Shown: positions 6,484 through 15,230 of the stretch, piece after piece
How the letters are laid out: every line of letters starts with the position of its first letter
Numbering within the stretch: the stretch's first letter is position 1
Virus record (IMG/VR): IMGVR_UViG_3300035698_023108
Coordinates: 1 to 41,071 of that record
Length of the DNA: 41,071 bases
Source: a virus
Reading direction: 5' to 3' (one strand)
Made by a program: the position numbers and the translations under genes
The notes under the pieces: generated by a model
Database searches by the model: none
Told to the model about the DNA's origin: nothing
Seen by the model: the letters and a program-made list of their open reading frames with translations, nothing else

Positions 6484-6747
6484 ATGCTGAACAGAATGAT
6501 TGAGGTCGGTGGCAAATTTATAGAATTAAATTCAGTCATCGATAACATTACGAGTGAAGTAGACAAATTTTATTACATGAAAATACATTTTCCATTATCG
6601 CCGCATTCAACAAGGGCCCCGATTTGCGCTATGGGCGCTGATTCACTTCAACATAGCATCAAAGCAACCCGTCAGTATCAGGAGAAAAGAAAATTACTCA
6701 GACTTATAACGCCTCCAACAATGGAGGAGAATGGAAGGCTTGCATGA
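6484..6747 (+). CDS. Unknown protein (87 aa)
   Basis: ATG follows AAGGAGTAAGTC. The product has an N-terminal amphipathic stretch (IEVGGKFIELNSVIDNITSE) and a basic helix (KATRQYQEKRKLLRL). No family was recognised. The stop overlaps the next start (ATGA), indicating translational coupling. Confidence 0.55.
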   Translation: MLNRMIEVGGKFIELNSVIDNITSEVDKFYYMKIHFPLSPHSTRAPICAMGADSLQHSIKATRQYQEKRKLLRLITPPTMEENGRLA

Positions 6748-6884
6748 AAGAATTACAATTCAAAAATCATAAAATAGCGAATAAAAATTCGCAGAAAGGC
6801 TTTAAGAAATATTGCAGCAAGAAAAAACTTTTAGAATCTATAACACAGAAAAGGGTTGTGATTGCTAATGAGCAAAAAGATTAA
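6744..6884 (+). CDS. Small Lys-rich protein (46 aa)
   Basis: Starts at the ATGA overlap with the preceding gene and is preceded by GGAAGG. The product is very basic, with many Lys and Asn, and contains KKYCSKKKLLESI. No family was recognised. Nucleic-acid binding is plausible from charge only. Confidence 0.4.
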   Translation: MKELQFKNHKIANKNSQKGFKKYCSKKKLLESITQKRVVIANEQKD

Positions 6885-7020
6885 TGAATTTCAAAAACCT
6901 TACTCAAAAAAAGGGCGCGAAAATTATGCGCGGATCTTCGGGTACACGAAGCCCAAAATAAGAAAGGAAGAAAACAATGACAAACAGGCTGAAAGAAATG
7001 GGAACGAACGAAGAGACTAA
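6868..7020 (+). CDS. Small basic protein (50 aa)
   Basis: Open frame overlapping the end of the preceding gene and the start of the next. The segment KPYSKKGRENYARIFGYTKP looks like a compact conserved motif, while the C-terminal part overlaps the next gene in another frame and is low complexity. The ribosome site is weak. No family was recognised. Confidence 0.3.
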   Translation: MSKKINEFQKPYSKKGRENYARIFGYTKPKIRKEENNDKQAERNGNERRD

Positions 7021-7378
7021 GTATGTGTACGATAGCATGAAAGATATGATGAATGACATTGATCTGCTACAAAACGGCGGAACAGTAATGAAAGAACGAA
7101 TCACCATCGACTTAGATTCTTACGAAGCAGTATTGTATCGCACGCTAAGAATGATGTGCGACAGTGACAAGAGAGCATTACTGTTAGTGAGAATTTTTAA
7201 TGCCGGGCTAATTAAAAACCATCGGATAGTCAGCGAGGCATTTGCGAAGACGCTCCTTTTTACGCTACTCGCAGATGAAGCAAATGGCTTAATTCCTGAA
7301 GGAAGCGCACTTCAAGAAAGTAAGGATATTATTTCTGATCTTATTGAAGGAATGTGTAGAGAGATAGGTGAAAAGTGA
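6977..7378 (+). CDS. Helical unknown protein (133 aa)
   Basis: ATG follows AAGGAAGAAAAC. It is predicted mostly helical and acidic at the N-terminus, with a hydrophobic middle (RALLLVRIFNAGLIKNH, FAKTLLFTLLADEANG). No family was recognised. Its stop overlaps the GTG of the next gene (GTGA), so the two are coupled. Confidence 0.55.
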   Translation: MTNRLKEMGTNEETKYVYDSMKDMMNDIDLLQNGGTVMKERITIDLDSYEAVLYRTLRMMCDSDKRALLLVRIFNAGLIKNHRIVSEAFAKTLLFTLLADEANGLIPEGSALQESKDIISDLIEGMCREIGEK

Positions 7379-7596
7379 ACTGCCCGTTTTGTGAAGTATC
7401 AAATCAGAAAGAAATACCAGAATTTAACGCAACCTCTGCGCATTTAATCGCAGTGGTTTCTCAAAGCGGGGCCGTGCATGTGCATGCTCCGTTTGAATCG
7501 CCGGCTATCATGCTTAACTTAATCGAGAAAATTGTTATCGAAGCAGAGAAGCATGGAGTCGTATATAAACCACGAACGAACAACAAAGGAGATTAA
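7375..7596 (+). CDS. Small protein with N-terminal CPFC (73 aa)
   Basis: GTG start overlapping the preceding stop. It begins MNCPFCEVSN, a possible half zinc finger, then a beta-rich segment HLIAVVSQSGAVHVHAPFES and a C-terminal helix. No family was recognised. Coupling to the upstream gene supports translation. Confidence 0.5.
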   Translation: MNCPFCEVSNQKEIPEFNATSAHLIAVVSQSGAVHVHAPFESPAIMLNLIEKIVIEAEKHGVVYKPRTNNKGD

Positions 7597-7597
7597 T

Positions 7598-7795
7598 TTG
7601 AAAACCAAAACAGTTATTGTTAAACTTGAAGAATCGGCATCGAACTTTTTGTCTGATAGTGTAAAGTTGCGAGTACCACAGCGCAGAAGCAGATCAGCAA
7701 TCGTAAGGCATTTAATCAGTGTAGCGCAAGCTAATCCAATACTGTTAGGTCCTCTCGGTAGCGTCGTTTTCAGCCCCAACATTCAGGCTGAATAA
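7598..7795 (+). CDS. Small basic protein, possible ribbon-helix-helix type (65 aa)
   Basis: The frame extends upstream, but the TTG at 7598 is preferred because AAAGGAG lies just before it and upstream codons overlap the previous gene. It has a starting beta strand (KTVIVKLEE), then SVKLRVPQRRSRSAIVRHLI, which recalls a CopG-like DNA-binding layout. That assignment is weak. The promoter and perfect dyad just downstream make a regulator plausible. Confidence 0.4.
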   Translation: MKTKTVIVKLEESASNFLSDSVKLRVPQRRSRSAIVRHLISVAQANPILLGPLGSVVFSPNIQAE

Positions 7796-7799
7796 TGGC

Positions 7800-7831
7800 T
7801 TGACTTTTAGCACTAAAAGTGTATCCTATAA
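7800..7831 (+). promoter_or_regulatory. Promoter with operator-like dyad
   Basis: TTGACT at 7800-7805 pairs with TATCCT (7822-7827, 16-base spacer), a fair promoter. Its spacer holds a perfect dyad, ACTTTTAG-CA-CTAAAAGT (7803-7820), placed where a bound dimer would block polymerase. It drives the helicase gene. Confidence 0.5.
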
Positions 7832-7872
7832 CTTCGTTTTTTTGAATCGTATCATAGAGTTAAAAGGCTCAG

Positions 7873-7893
7873 GCGCGGTATAATAAACCGCGC
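7873..7893 (+). promoter_or_regulatory. Leader hairpin before the helicase gene
   Basis: GCGCGGT (7873-7879) pairs perfectly with ACCGCGC (7887-7893) around a 7-base AT loop. It lies between the promoter and the helicase start, with no T-run. It may stabilise or attenuate the mRNA. Confidence 0.45.
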
Positions 7894-7917
7894 GCTCGCC
7901 TAACTAACAAAAGAAAG

Positions 7918-9552
7918 ATGCGCATGAAAGTCTGGACAGATAAAGATAAGGCCGTTGTCTCTTGCACTTTTTTAGAAAAAGAGATCGTGAAAGCAATAGG
8001 CGATTATAAGTTTGATAAAAAAAGTAAGACATGGTTATTCCCCCTCAAAAAACTTGTTGAGATCGTTGAGAACTTAAACATTGTATACGATGATGACACA
8101 AAAGCGATCTATAATGAGCTACGTAAAGCACGTGAAGGCCTGCATAAAAAAATCAACCTCGCAAACAAAATCAAAGACAAGAAAACAGAACCAGTCGGAC
8201 TGGATTCCTTGTATTATCACCAACGACAAGCCGTGTCTCTGGGTTTTATGTTCAATTCGTATGCGTACTTCATGGAAACAGGAACAGGGAAAACTTTAGT
8301 TGCTATTACGCTTATGCAGTACGTTGTTGAGAAGTTCAGAGAAGAACGCGGTGAAAGCGGTCGGTGTTTAGTTGTTGCACCCCTCTCTATTCTCAAAAGT
8401 GTGTGGGGAAAAGAAATAACGAAATGGTGTTCCGATCTTACCTTCACCAATCTATGGCGGAATATTGACGCGCTCAAACTAAAAGAGTCTGACGTTTATA
8501 TTATCAACTACGAACAATTCAAAAAATTAATCAAGCAATACAACCTTGCTGATTACATTGATTGCATTATTATTGATGAATCATCAAAGTTGAAGAATCC
8601 GAAATCAGCTATTACAAAAGCCTTCCTTACTTGCCGTGACATTATGTATCGCTACTGCCTGACCGGTACGCCTGCACCTAATAATCTTTTAGAATATTGG
8701 GGGCAGCTTTCCTTCGTTAACGATGAAATACTCGGTAGCAGCTTCTATAAGTATCGTGCCACGTATTTCTATTCCTCAGGGTATGGCGGGTATCAATTCT
8801 TCCCTATGAAAAACGCTAAAGACGCTATTATGGCGCAAGTATCAAAGCAAGCCTTTAGTATACGTAAGCAAGATTGCCTTGACCTGCCTGATCGTGTTTA
8901 TGAAGTGCGGTTAATCGACATGGATGATATTCAGCAAACCGCATACGACGAAATGAAAAGAGAGAACGTTCTCGAGTTTAAAGGGCATACTGTTTTGTCA
9001 GCGAATGAGCTTGCTAAAATGATGAAGCTGCGGCAAGTAACGAGTGGGTTCATTATTAATAACGCGAGTGTTCCGCTTCTAATATCTGAAAGCAAGATTA
9101 ACGCGCTTAAAGATCTTCTTGACGAAATACCAGAGGACGAGCAAATCATAATCTGGTGTCAATTCCACTTCGAAATAGAAAGGCTACATAATGAGTTCAA
9201 AAATGACTCGCTCACATTATTCGGTGCCATGGCACAGACCGATAAAGAGCAATCTATCCAAGACTTCCTCGACAAGAAAAAACGTATTCTTATCGGTCAT
9301 CCTAAAACTGGCGGGATGGGTCTTAATTTTCAGCACAATTCTTCTTATATGGTATGGTATTCACTCTCCTATTCTCAAGAAGAATACTCTCAAGCATGTG
9401 ATAGAATTTATCGCTCAGGCCAAAAAAACAAATGTACTTATTACATCCTTGCGGCCCGGAATTCCATCGATGAAATTATATACAAGGCGTTAGACAAAAA
9501 AGCAAGCTTAATGAATTATTGCCTAGAAGCACTCAAGAAAGGGGATTTATGA
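7918..9552 (+). CDS. SNF2-type DEAD/H helicase (544 aa)
   Basis: Superfamily 2 helicase. Around residues 1-60 is a HARP-like N-terminal module (SKTWLFPLKKLVEIVENLNI). Walker A is METGTGKT at about residue 119. The Walker B variant IIIDESSKLKN lies near 220, with motif III LTGTPAPNN. The C-terminal lobe has GGMGLNFQ and the arginine-finger motif CDRIYRSGQ near 495. All motors needed for ATP-dependent DNA translocation are present and the length is typical of phage SNF2 proteins. Start is ATGCGCATG after AAGAAAG. It is coupled to the next gene by ATGA overlap; likely a replication or recombination remodeller. Confidence 0.9.
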   Translation: MRMKVWTDKDKAVVSCTFLEKEIVKAIGDYKFDKKSKTWLFPLKKLVEIVENLNIVYDDDTKAIYNELRKAREGLHKKINLANKIKDKKTEPVGLDSLYYHQRQAVSLGFMFNSYAYFMETGTGKTLVAITLMQYVVEKFREERGESGRCLVVAPLSILKSVWGKEITKWCSDLTFTNLWRNIDALKLKESDVYIINYEQFKKLIKQYNLADYIDCIIIDESSKLKNPKSAITKAFLTCRDIMYRYCLTGTPAPNNLLEYWGQLSFVNDEILGSSFYKYRATYFYSSGYGGYQFFPMKNAKDAIMAQVSKQAFSIRKQDCLDLPDRVYEVRLIDMDDIQQTAYDEMKRENVLEFKGHTVLSANELAKMMKLRQVTSGFIINNASVPLLISESKINALKDLLDEIPEDEQIIIWCQFHFEIERLHNEFKNDSLTLFGAMAQTDKEQSIQDFLDKKKRILIGHPKTGGMGLNFQHNSSYMVWYSLSYSQEEYSQACDRIYRSGQKNKCTYYILAARNSIDEIIYKALDKKASLMNYCLEALKKGDL

Positions 9553-10328
9553 CAAAAGAATACGAATGGCCCGAGCAATGCTTAAAGTGCTCGCTTTATC
9601 CTTGCTCAAGCATGAACAGGAATGGAGGAAACGATTGCAAGTTTTTTAAAAAGGACACCCAAGAACGCATTGATGCTATGATGAAGACACAGAAGATGCA
9701 CAAACTCGACAGGGAATACTTTGATGATTTTCCCGCTCCGATCATGGAGCACATGCACAAACAACACTCAGTGAATATTAACGCGACAATTCCGTTCTTC
9801 GGCCCTATGATGTATTATCTGATTCGCGCCTTGCGCTGCAGGAACGTATTAGAGATTGGGCATGCGTATGGTTACACGTCATGGTATATGGCCCACGCTA
9901 TCAAGGACAACATAGCGCGCTTCCAATACACTTCAGGCCAGTACTACGGTATCGATATTGTCAAGTCAGATGAAGTAGCTGAAATGTTGAAAGATTTACC
10001 TGCTACGATTTATCAGCTCGACTCAGCAACCATGACAACATGCAGCTTTAATGACGTGAATTTTGATCTTATCTTCCAGGATGGCGCGCACGACACAGAA
10101 CACGTTGTGCATGAAATTGAGTGCTTATACCCTCTTCTTTGCGGCAATGGTAAGGGTTATCTTGTTATGCATGATTGCTATGGTCCAGCAGAGGAGGGGT
10201 ATCAGAGGATTATTAACGACCCGCGTTATCATTTTGAACATGTTCGCCTCGACGACATGGTGTATGGCTTAGCAATCTTACGCAAAATGGACGGGTATAA
10301 AGAACACAAACATTGGCAGGGGGGATAA
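9549..10328 (+). CDS. SAM-dependent methyltransferase-like protein with Cys cluster (259 aa)
   Basis: Start at 9549 overlaps the helicase stop (ATGA) and follows AAGAAAGGGG. Four Cys (11, 14, 19 and 30) form an N-terminal metal-binding cluster. The body looks like a class I methyltransferase of the Methyltransf_24 type: VLEIGHAYGYTSWYMA (motif I), YYGIDIVKSDE, DLIFQDGAHD and YLVMHDCYGP. The substrate is unknown; small-molecule, sugar or nucleotide targets are possible. Operon position beside a helicase suggests DNA metabolism or base modification, but this is inference. Confidence 0.7.
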   Translation: MTKEYEWPEQCLKCSLYPCSSMNRNGGNDCKFFKKDTQERIDAMMKTQKMHKLDREYFDDFPAPIMEHMHKQHSVNINATIPFFGPMMYYLIRALRCRNVLEIGHAYGYTSWYMAHAIKDNIARFQYTSGQYYGIDIVKSDEVAEMLKDLPATIYQLDSATMTTCSFNDVNFDLIFQDGAHDTEHVVHEIECLYPLLCGNGKGYLVMHDCYGPAEEGYQRIINDPRYHFEHVRLDDMVYGLAILRKMDGYKEHKHWQGG

Positions 10329-10666
10329 TGGACACAAGCAAAGAATACATTTTGATGTGCGAGAAGGCTGAGGAGATACAGAAAATAAAACAATCCAAGA
10401 TAGCAGATCAACATGACTATGGTGTGCTTAAGAATAAAGATGATGATTTGGGTATTTGGCTACCCCGCCAAGACCAGTTGCAGGAGATGACAGGGCATAA
10501 ACCTGCATACGCAAATGCTGGCTTGTTTTATCATTGGCTGAAAGATAATTGTTATTTTCATTACACTCGCAACTCAATGGAGCAACTTTGGCTCGCATTT
10601 GCAATGAAAGAAAAACACCAGAAAGTGTGGAAAGGAATGGAGTGGCAATGCATTACAAAAAAATGA
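10328..10666 (+). CDS. Conserved phage hypothetical protein (112 aa)
   Basis: ATG overlaps the preceding stop by one base (TAATG). The product is helical and charged, with IADQHDYGVLKNKDDDLGIW and LPRQDQLQEMTG followed by an aromatic C-terminal half (FYHWLKDNCYFHY). The family's function is unknown to me. Tight coupling places it in the helicase/methyltransferase operon. Confidence 0.6.
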   Translation: MDTSKEYILMCEKAEEIQKIKQSKIADQHDYGVLKNKDDDLGIWLPRQDQLQEMTGHKPAYANAGLFYHWLKDNCYFHYTRNSMEQLWLAFAMKEKHQKVWKGMEWQCITKK

Positions 10667-10962
10667 TTAGAAGGCTTCGTTTAGAAGAAGGTGATTTAGT
10701 CGCACTATCATCAGACACGTTTGATGAGGAAAAAAAGATTAATCAATTTATGAAGTGTTTAGCCGACGTGCACTTCGGAAAGATTCACGTCGGTGTTGTA
10801 GTAGTAAAGGATGTGCATGATGATATATCGATCAAAAAAGGCATTATTAAGAGTATGGAAAGGAAGTTGGCTGAACAAAATGAGGGAAGCGAAACTGTAC
10901 AGCAAGTTCAAAAAGAAGATACAGGTGAAGGATCCGAAAAGCTTTTGGTACAAGATACCTGA
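10648..10962 (+). CDS. Unknown protein overlapping both neighbours (104 aa)
   Basis: Start at 10648 is taken for the preceding GGAATGGAG. It has a beta-rich core (EGDLVALSSDTF, HFGKIHVGVVVVKDV) and an acidic, Gln/Glu-rich tail that overlaps the nuclease gene by 83 bases in another frame. No family was recognised. Confidence 0.5.
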   Translation: MHYKKMIRRLRLEEGDLVALSSDTFDEEKKINQFMKCLADVHFGKIHVGVVVVKDVHDDISIKKGIIKSMERKLAEQNEGSETVQQVQKEDTGEGSEKLLVQDT

Positions 10963-11179
10963 TACTGGGAAGCTCGGCGGCAAGAAGCCTTTTGATGGCT
11001 TTCTCGTCATGAACAAAATTTTCTTCGCAATAGAATTTAAGATACGCGGCTCAAAGCCAACGCCTTACCAAAGAGCTAATTTGGCGCGCGCTAAGATGGC
11101 CGGCGGTGAATCATTTGTTATTTACGACACTGACGACATGGATAAGATAATAGACAACATGTATAAATTTGCTTATTAA
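10880..11179 (+). CDS. PD-(D/E)xK / VRR-NUC-like nuclease (99 aa)
   Basis: The frame opens earlier, but the ATG at 10880 gives MREAKLYSKFKKK, the usual N-terminus of this small phage nuclease family. Catalytic core: PFDGFLVMNKIFFAIEFKIR, with Asp then Glu-x-Lys, and later PYQRANLARAKMAGG. Such proteins are Holliday-junction resolvase-like or penetration-type endonucleases acting on DNA. The length of 99 residues is normal. It overlaps the upstream gene by 83 bases. Confidence 0.75.
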   Translation: MREAKLYSKFKKKIQVKDPKSFWYKIPDTGKLGGKKPFDGFLVMNKIFFAIEFKIRGSKPTPYQRANLARAKMAGGESFVIYDTDDMDKIIDNMYKFAY

Positions 11180-11204
11180 CGTGTAACAAGAAAGGGGTGA
11201 AGTA

Positions 11205-11459
11205 GTGAAGAGATATGTTTTAATAGCAACGCGAGATCGTAGCATGTGTTCGCATCCGATTAATGCGAGAGACGACGAAATGGCTAAGCATGAGGCATTC
11301 CATATTATCAACAAAAATAAAGTGTCTGATAAGAGGGTGGCTCGTGGCGAGTTGACGTTGCAAGAAGATGGTGGACGTGTAGTATGGTTATGCCAGGATC
11401 TTGATGATGAAATGGAAAATGGTGAGTGGAAAAAGAAAGGAGACGAGTCGAGTGAGTGA
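11205..11459 (+). CDS. Unknown small protein (84 aa)
   Basis: GTG start after AAAGGGGTGAA. Beta-rich: RYVLIATRDRSMCSHPI, then GELTLQEDGGRVVWLCQDLD, then an acidic C-terminus. No family was recognised. It overlaps the next gene's GTG by eight bases. Confidence 0.5.
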   Translation: MKRYVLIATRDRSMCSHPINARDDEMAKHEAFHIINKNKVSDKRVARGELTLQEDGGRVVWLCQDLDDEMENGEWKKKGDESSE

Positions 11460-11853
11460 AAACGAGTTACTTCAAGAAGTGCTGGACACAAGGGAAGCAG
11501 CGCATAAAGCGTCTGAGGTAGAGAAGGTCGCGAAAATGAAAAAGCGACAAGCAGAAGAGAAGTTGATTGAATATTTAGATGAGAAAGGTATGAAAGGATT
11601 TAAAAGCGCGGTACTTAATTGTGCGGTGACAAGGACAGAGCAGTTGTATGCAAGTGTTGTCCCCGACAATAAAGAAGAAGCGTTACGTTGGATCGAAGAA
11701 GATTGTGGGCGCGGTGATATTATTAAGCGCTCAGTGCACCCGAAGACATTGTCATCATTTATTGGTGGCATGATTAAAGAATGCACGCCAATCCCAAGTG
11801 AATTAATTAAAAACTATTTTCGTCCAGAATTATCAGTAAGAATGGACGGATAA
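11452..11853 (+). CDS. Coiled-coil protein upstream of a conserved phage gene (133 aa)
   Basis: GTG at 11452 is chosen for AAAGGAGACGAG upstream. It has a long Lys/Glu helix (AHKASEVEKVAKMKKRQAEE), then FKSAVLNCAVTRTEQLYASV and a C-terminal globular part with ECTPIPSELIKNYFRPELSV. The layout resembles small phage proteins often found next to recombination or ssDNA-binding genes. Function is not proven. Confidence 0.5.
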   Translation: MSENELLQEVLDTREAAHKASEVEKVAKMKKRQAEEKLIEYLDEKGMKGFKSAVLNCAVTRTEQLYASVVPDNKEEALRWIEEDCGRGDIIKRSVHPKTLSSFIGGMIKECTPIPSELIKNYFRPELSVRMDG

Positions 11854-11874
11854 CTAAAAAACGAAAGGGTTGTA

Positions 11875-12591
11875 ATGGAACCAAAAGAATTAGAAAAAGT
11901 AGAAGACAAAGAAGTGGTACGTAAATCAAATGGTGGTGCAGCAGCAGGATTCGATGACGTGGATGTGAACGCAGATATTAAGATGCCTCGCTTATTAATT
12001 CTGCAAGGGCTCTCGGAATTAGTGTCGCAAGGCAAGGGTATGGTCGGGCAGATTGCTAATTCAGTAACTGAGGAAATATATGGCGATCATATCGACATTA
12101 TTCCTTTATTCATGTTTAAGACTCGCGCTCGCTTTGAAGTAGGCCGCGGTCTTGTGATGATGAGTAGAGATAATAAATTCGTCACCATGGCGAAGGATGA
12201 GTTCGCTGACTATGAAGGTAGACCTGTGCAAGAAGCACCAGGTTATGCATGGGATGGCTCAGAGCCACCATCGTTTGGTGAGATCTTTAATTATCCCGTG
12301 TTGCTTGCTGATTCACCGAATGCGTTTCCACTTTCGCTGACATTTATGCGCTCAGCTATTAAGGTAGCGAAAGAGTTAAATTCAAAAGCGTTCTTTACTG
12401 GTGAGGATTTCTTTTCCCGCGTGTATCGCTTGTCATCAAGACAAGAGAACGGTAAAAAAGGAGCCTTCTCTATGCCGGTTATTGAAATCGTCGGCAGGGC
12501 TTCAGACGAACAGTATGAAGCAGGTAAGCAAAGCTATCAAACCTTCCACAAGCAAAAAGAGGATATTGCAGTAGATCTTGAAGCAGAGTAA
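11875..12591 (+). CDS. Conserved phage protein, possibly ssDNA-binding (238 aa)
   Basis: ATG follows GAAAGGGTTGTA. The protein has an acidic N-terminus, then KMPRLLILQGLSELVSQGKG, a beta-rich core (DHIDIIPLFMFKTRARF) and FPLSLTFMRSAIKVAKELNS, ending in an acidic tail (VDLEAE). I recognise this arrangement from a common early phage protein of unknown function. The OB-like beta core with an acidic tail is reminiscent of phage ssDNA-binding proteins, but no motif proves it. It is the last gene before a strong terminator. Confidence 0.55.
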   Translation: MEPKELEKVEDKEVVRKSNGGAAAGFDDVDVNADIKMPRLLILQGLSELVSQGKGMVGQIANSVTEEIYGDHIDIIPLFMFKTRARFEVGRGLVMMSRDNKFVTMAKDEFADYEGRPVQEAPGYAWDGSEPPSFGEIFNYPVLLADSPNAFPLSLTFMRSAIKVAKELNSKAFFTGEDFFSRVYRLSSRQENGKKGAFSMPVIEIVGRASDEQYEAGKQSYQTFHKQKEDIAVDLEAE

Positions 12592-12601
12592 GTAGTGCGA
12601 A

Positions 12602-12628
12602 GGGGCGGGCATTCCGCCCCTTTTTTTT
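12602..12628 (+). terminator. Rho-independent terminator
   Basis: GGGGCGG (12602-12608), loop GCATT, CCGCCCC (12614-12620), then eight T. It cleanly ends the 7.9-12.6 kb operon before the primase-helicase gene. Confidence 0.92.
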
Positions 12629-12653
12629 ACAACACCAGAGGAAGGAGTTTTAC

Positions 12654-15230
12654 ATGCCCGCGAAGAATATCCATCTTGCTCCATTTATTCGTTTATTCCG
12701 TGGCCGCACTGATGTGTATGGGATGAATCAGCTGTGTCTCAAGGAACCCTTAACGGATACAATCTACGAGGAGCACCTACGTGGAATAAAACGTATCGGC
12801 GTTTATCCGATTTTTAATAAACAATTTGTGCAATGGATTGCATGCGACCTTGATGACGGAGACTTTAATAAAGTTGCCGCATTATATAATAAAATCACAA
12901 ACTCTGGCCTTGTGTGTTATCTTGAGCGCAGCAAAAGCAAAGGGCATCACATATGGACATTCTTTGAGAAACCAATAGAAGCTGTGAAAGTGCGCCTTGT
13001 TTATGAAATGTTTCTTGATGAGCTTGAATTCAAATGCGAATTGTTTCCTAAGCAAGACGAAGTCCATGAAGGTTATTTTGGTAACTTTATTTTCTTACCG
13101 TTATTCGGCGGCGATTTAGTTCATGATCGTACCGTTTTCGTTGATCCTTACGATGTTGTGTTACACAAAAACACCATGGCTTTAGAGGAATTCAAAACGA
13201 ATGACTGTAAGTTGATCGACGAGATCATTGAGATCAACGAATTGAAGAGAGTTCGCTACGATCTTCAAGAAAGACCGAAGAGCATTCGCAATCTTGGCGG
13301 CGAGCTGCTCCCTTGTATTAATAAGATGAGGCACGGCGTTGATGCAGGCCATAGAGACATGGCTTGTTTTCGCATTGCATCATATTATAAACAACAGGGG
13401 ATGGTCCGTGAAGACGTTGAAGCAATTCTTTGTTCATGGCGACTCAATAATGAGAAACCAGCAACCTACACTGTTAAGGATGTCCAAAAGACCGTTGACT
13501 CTGTATGGCGATCGCCTTACCGAGGCTATGGCTGTGAAGACCCTATCGTGCAGGAATACTGTGATCAAAGCGCTTGCCCTATGAAGAACGCACAGGAGAA
13601 AAAGCAGGCAATCTCGGAGGGAATTATTAGTCTGACTTTCCGTGACGCTGAGGTAATGGTTTTTAAGAAAAAGAATTATGAGTTTCGATTGACAGGATTT
13701 GAATTTACGAAAGCGGGAAAATTCAAATGTGACACCACATTATCTCGTAATGGTAAAATTCTCTTCAGGGATTTTGCGAACCTAGTTATGGATTCTCATA
13801 AGAAGCGCTTCGCGGTTGCAGCAGATGATAACGAGATCATTCATGACATGGGTGTTATTTTTGATTTAACACGCAAGCAACTTGACAAGGAAGCAAAAGA
13901 AGCTATTGAGAAAAAGAAGCAAGTATATGTAATGACCGAGCAGGAAAAAGAAGAAGCCCTTTCTTTTTTAGAGAAAAACAATGATCCACTTTCACATGTC
14001 ATGGACGTAACAAATAGAATGGGGGTTGTCGGCGAAGAAGATTTGCGATTGTTAGTGTATTTACAGTTTACGTCAAGGATCACAAAAGAACCGTTACACG
14101 TAACCGTTAAAGGTGAATCATCCAGTGGAAAATCGTTCTCTTGCCAAAATGTTATGAAGCTTATACCAGAAGAAGGTGTCAGGTATGTTACTAAAGCAAC
14201 AGCACAAGCATTTTATCATTTGCCTGAGGACGGCCTACAGAATAAGATTGTCTACATAAACGAACTCCCTGGATCAGAATCAGCTGATTATTCCATCAGG
14301 TCTGCGCAATCAGAAGGCGACTTGATCTTGATGATGCCGATTAAAGATCCTTCCTCAGGAGCAATGGAAACAATATCTAAAACGGTTAAGGGGCCAGCTG
14401 GGTTCTTATGCACGACAACACAAGCGTCAATCTTTGATGAGAATGAAACAAGAAACTTCTCTGTATTCTCAGATGACTCACCGGAGCTTACTGGAAGAAT
14501 TAAAAAGATCACCGCAAGGAAGATGAAAGGTGAAAAATTCGTTATCGATCCTAAGGAATTAGCGTTGTGGAAAAATATTCAACGAATACTCAACCCTGAT
14601 TTTAATGTGCTTATTCCTTTCGCTGACGAGATCACGGAAGCATTTCCTAATGAGCCTGTGCGTATACGCCGTGATATTGAACGCTTCAGAGTCTTGATTG
14701 AAGTAATTACTATTTTCCATCAATTTCATCGTGAACAAAAGAAGACCGCAGCTGGTGAAAATATTCTAATAGCTACGTTGGCTGATTATTATATAGCTAA
14801 GGTCATCATGGACACCGTGCTGCAGCATACAATCAACGAAAGCGGCCCGGCGGCATTTGAACTCTTAGGCATTATCCAAGACATGGCAGTAAGTTTTAAT
14901 TCAATTACCGAAGGGGCTGAAGAGTTTACGTGCACGTATCGCACGATATCAGATAAGTGTGGTTGGAAAAAATCAAAAGTGAAGAAATGGGCGAAAAGCC
15001 TTACCGAGAAAAACTACCTTGAGTACGCTGAACAAGGCGGTGGAAAGAAAGAGTCCGTTTTCAAGCTTTCCGCTATCGGCAGAACCGTGAAGGGGAAGGA
15101 CCCAAGCTTTTTGCCTAAGGTCGAAGATTTATTTGAAAAGTATCCCTGCGATCGTAGTTTGTTCCATAATCCAAAAACAGGTAAAAAAATAGACCCAATC
15201 AACGTTGATATGCCGGAGGGATTACTGTGA
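12654..15230 (+). CDS. Primase-helicase (AEP primase fused to P-loop ATPase, 858 aa)
   Basis: ATG follows GAAGGAGTTTTAC. Residues 1-190 look like an archaeo-eukaryotic primase of the TOTE type: WIACDLDDGDF with catalytic Asp near 62, and SKSKGHHIWTFF near 100. About residues 235-305 hold a helical primase C-terminal segment and a Cys-rich stretch (CEDPIVQEYCDQSACPM). Walker A GESSSGKS lies at about residue 487 and the Walker B variant IVYINELPGS near 532, followed by an AAA+-like ATPase and a winged-helix-like tail. It most likely primes and unwinds phage DNA. The length fits large phage primase-helicases. Confidence 0.8.
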   Translation: MPAKNIHLAPFIRLFRGRTDVYGMNQLCLKEPLTDTIYEEHLRGIKRIGVYPIFNKQFVQWIACDLDDGDFNKVAALYNKITNSGLVCYLERSKSKGHHIWTFFEKPIEAVKVRLVYEMFLDELEFKCELFPKQDEVHEGYFGNFIFLPLFGGDLVHDRTVFVDPYDVVLHKNTMALEEFKTNDCKLIDEIIEINELKRVRYDLQERPKSIRNLGGELLPCINKMRHGVDAGHRDMACFRIASYYKQQGMVREDVEAILCSWRLNNEKPATYTVKDVQKTVDSVWRSPYRGYGCEDPIVQEYCDQSACPMKNAQEKKQAISEGIISLTFRDAEVMVFKKKNYEFRLTGFEFTKAGKFKCDTTLSRNGKILFRDFANLVMDSHKKRFAVAADDNEIIHDMGVIFDLTRKQLDKEAKEAIEKKKQVYVMTEQEKEEALSFLEKNNDPLSHVMDVTNRMGVVGEEDLRLLVYLQFTSRITKEPLHVTVKGESSSGKSFSCQNVMKLIPEEGVRYVTKATAQAFYHLPEDGLQNKIVYINELPGSESADYSIRSAQSEGDLILMMPIKDPSSGAMETISKTVKGPAGFLCTTTQASIFDENETRNFSVFSDDSPELTGRIKKITARKMKGEKFVIDPKELALWKNIQRILNPDFNVLIPFADEITEAFPNEPVRIRRDIERFRVLIEVITIFHQFHREQKKTAAGENILIATLADYYIAKVIMDTVLQHTINESGPAAFELLGIIQDMAVSFNSITEGAEEFTCTYRTISDKCGWKKSKVKKWAKSLTEKNYLEYAEQGGGKKESVFKLSAIGRTVKGKDPSFLPKVEDLFEKYPCDRSLFHNPKTGKKIDPINVDMPEGLL

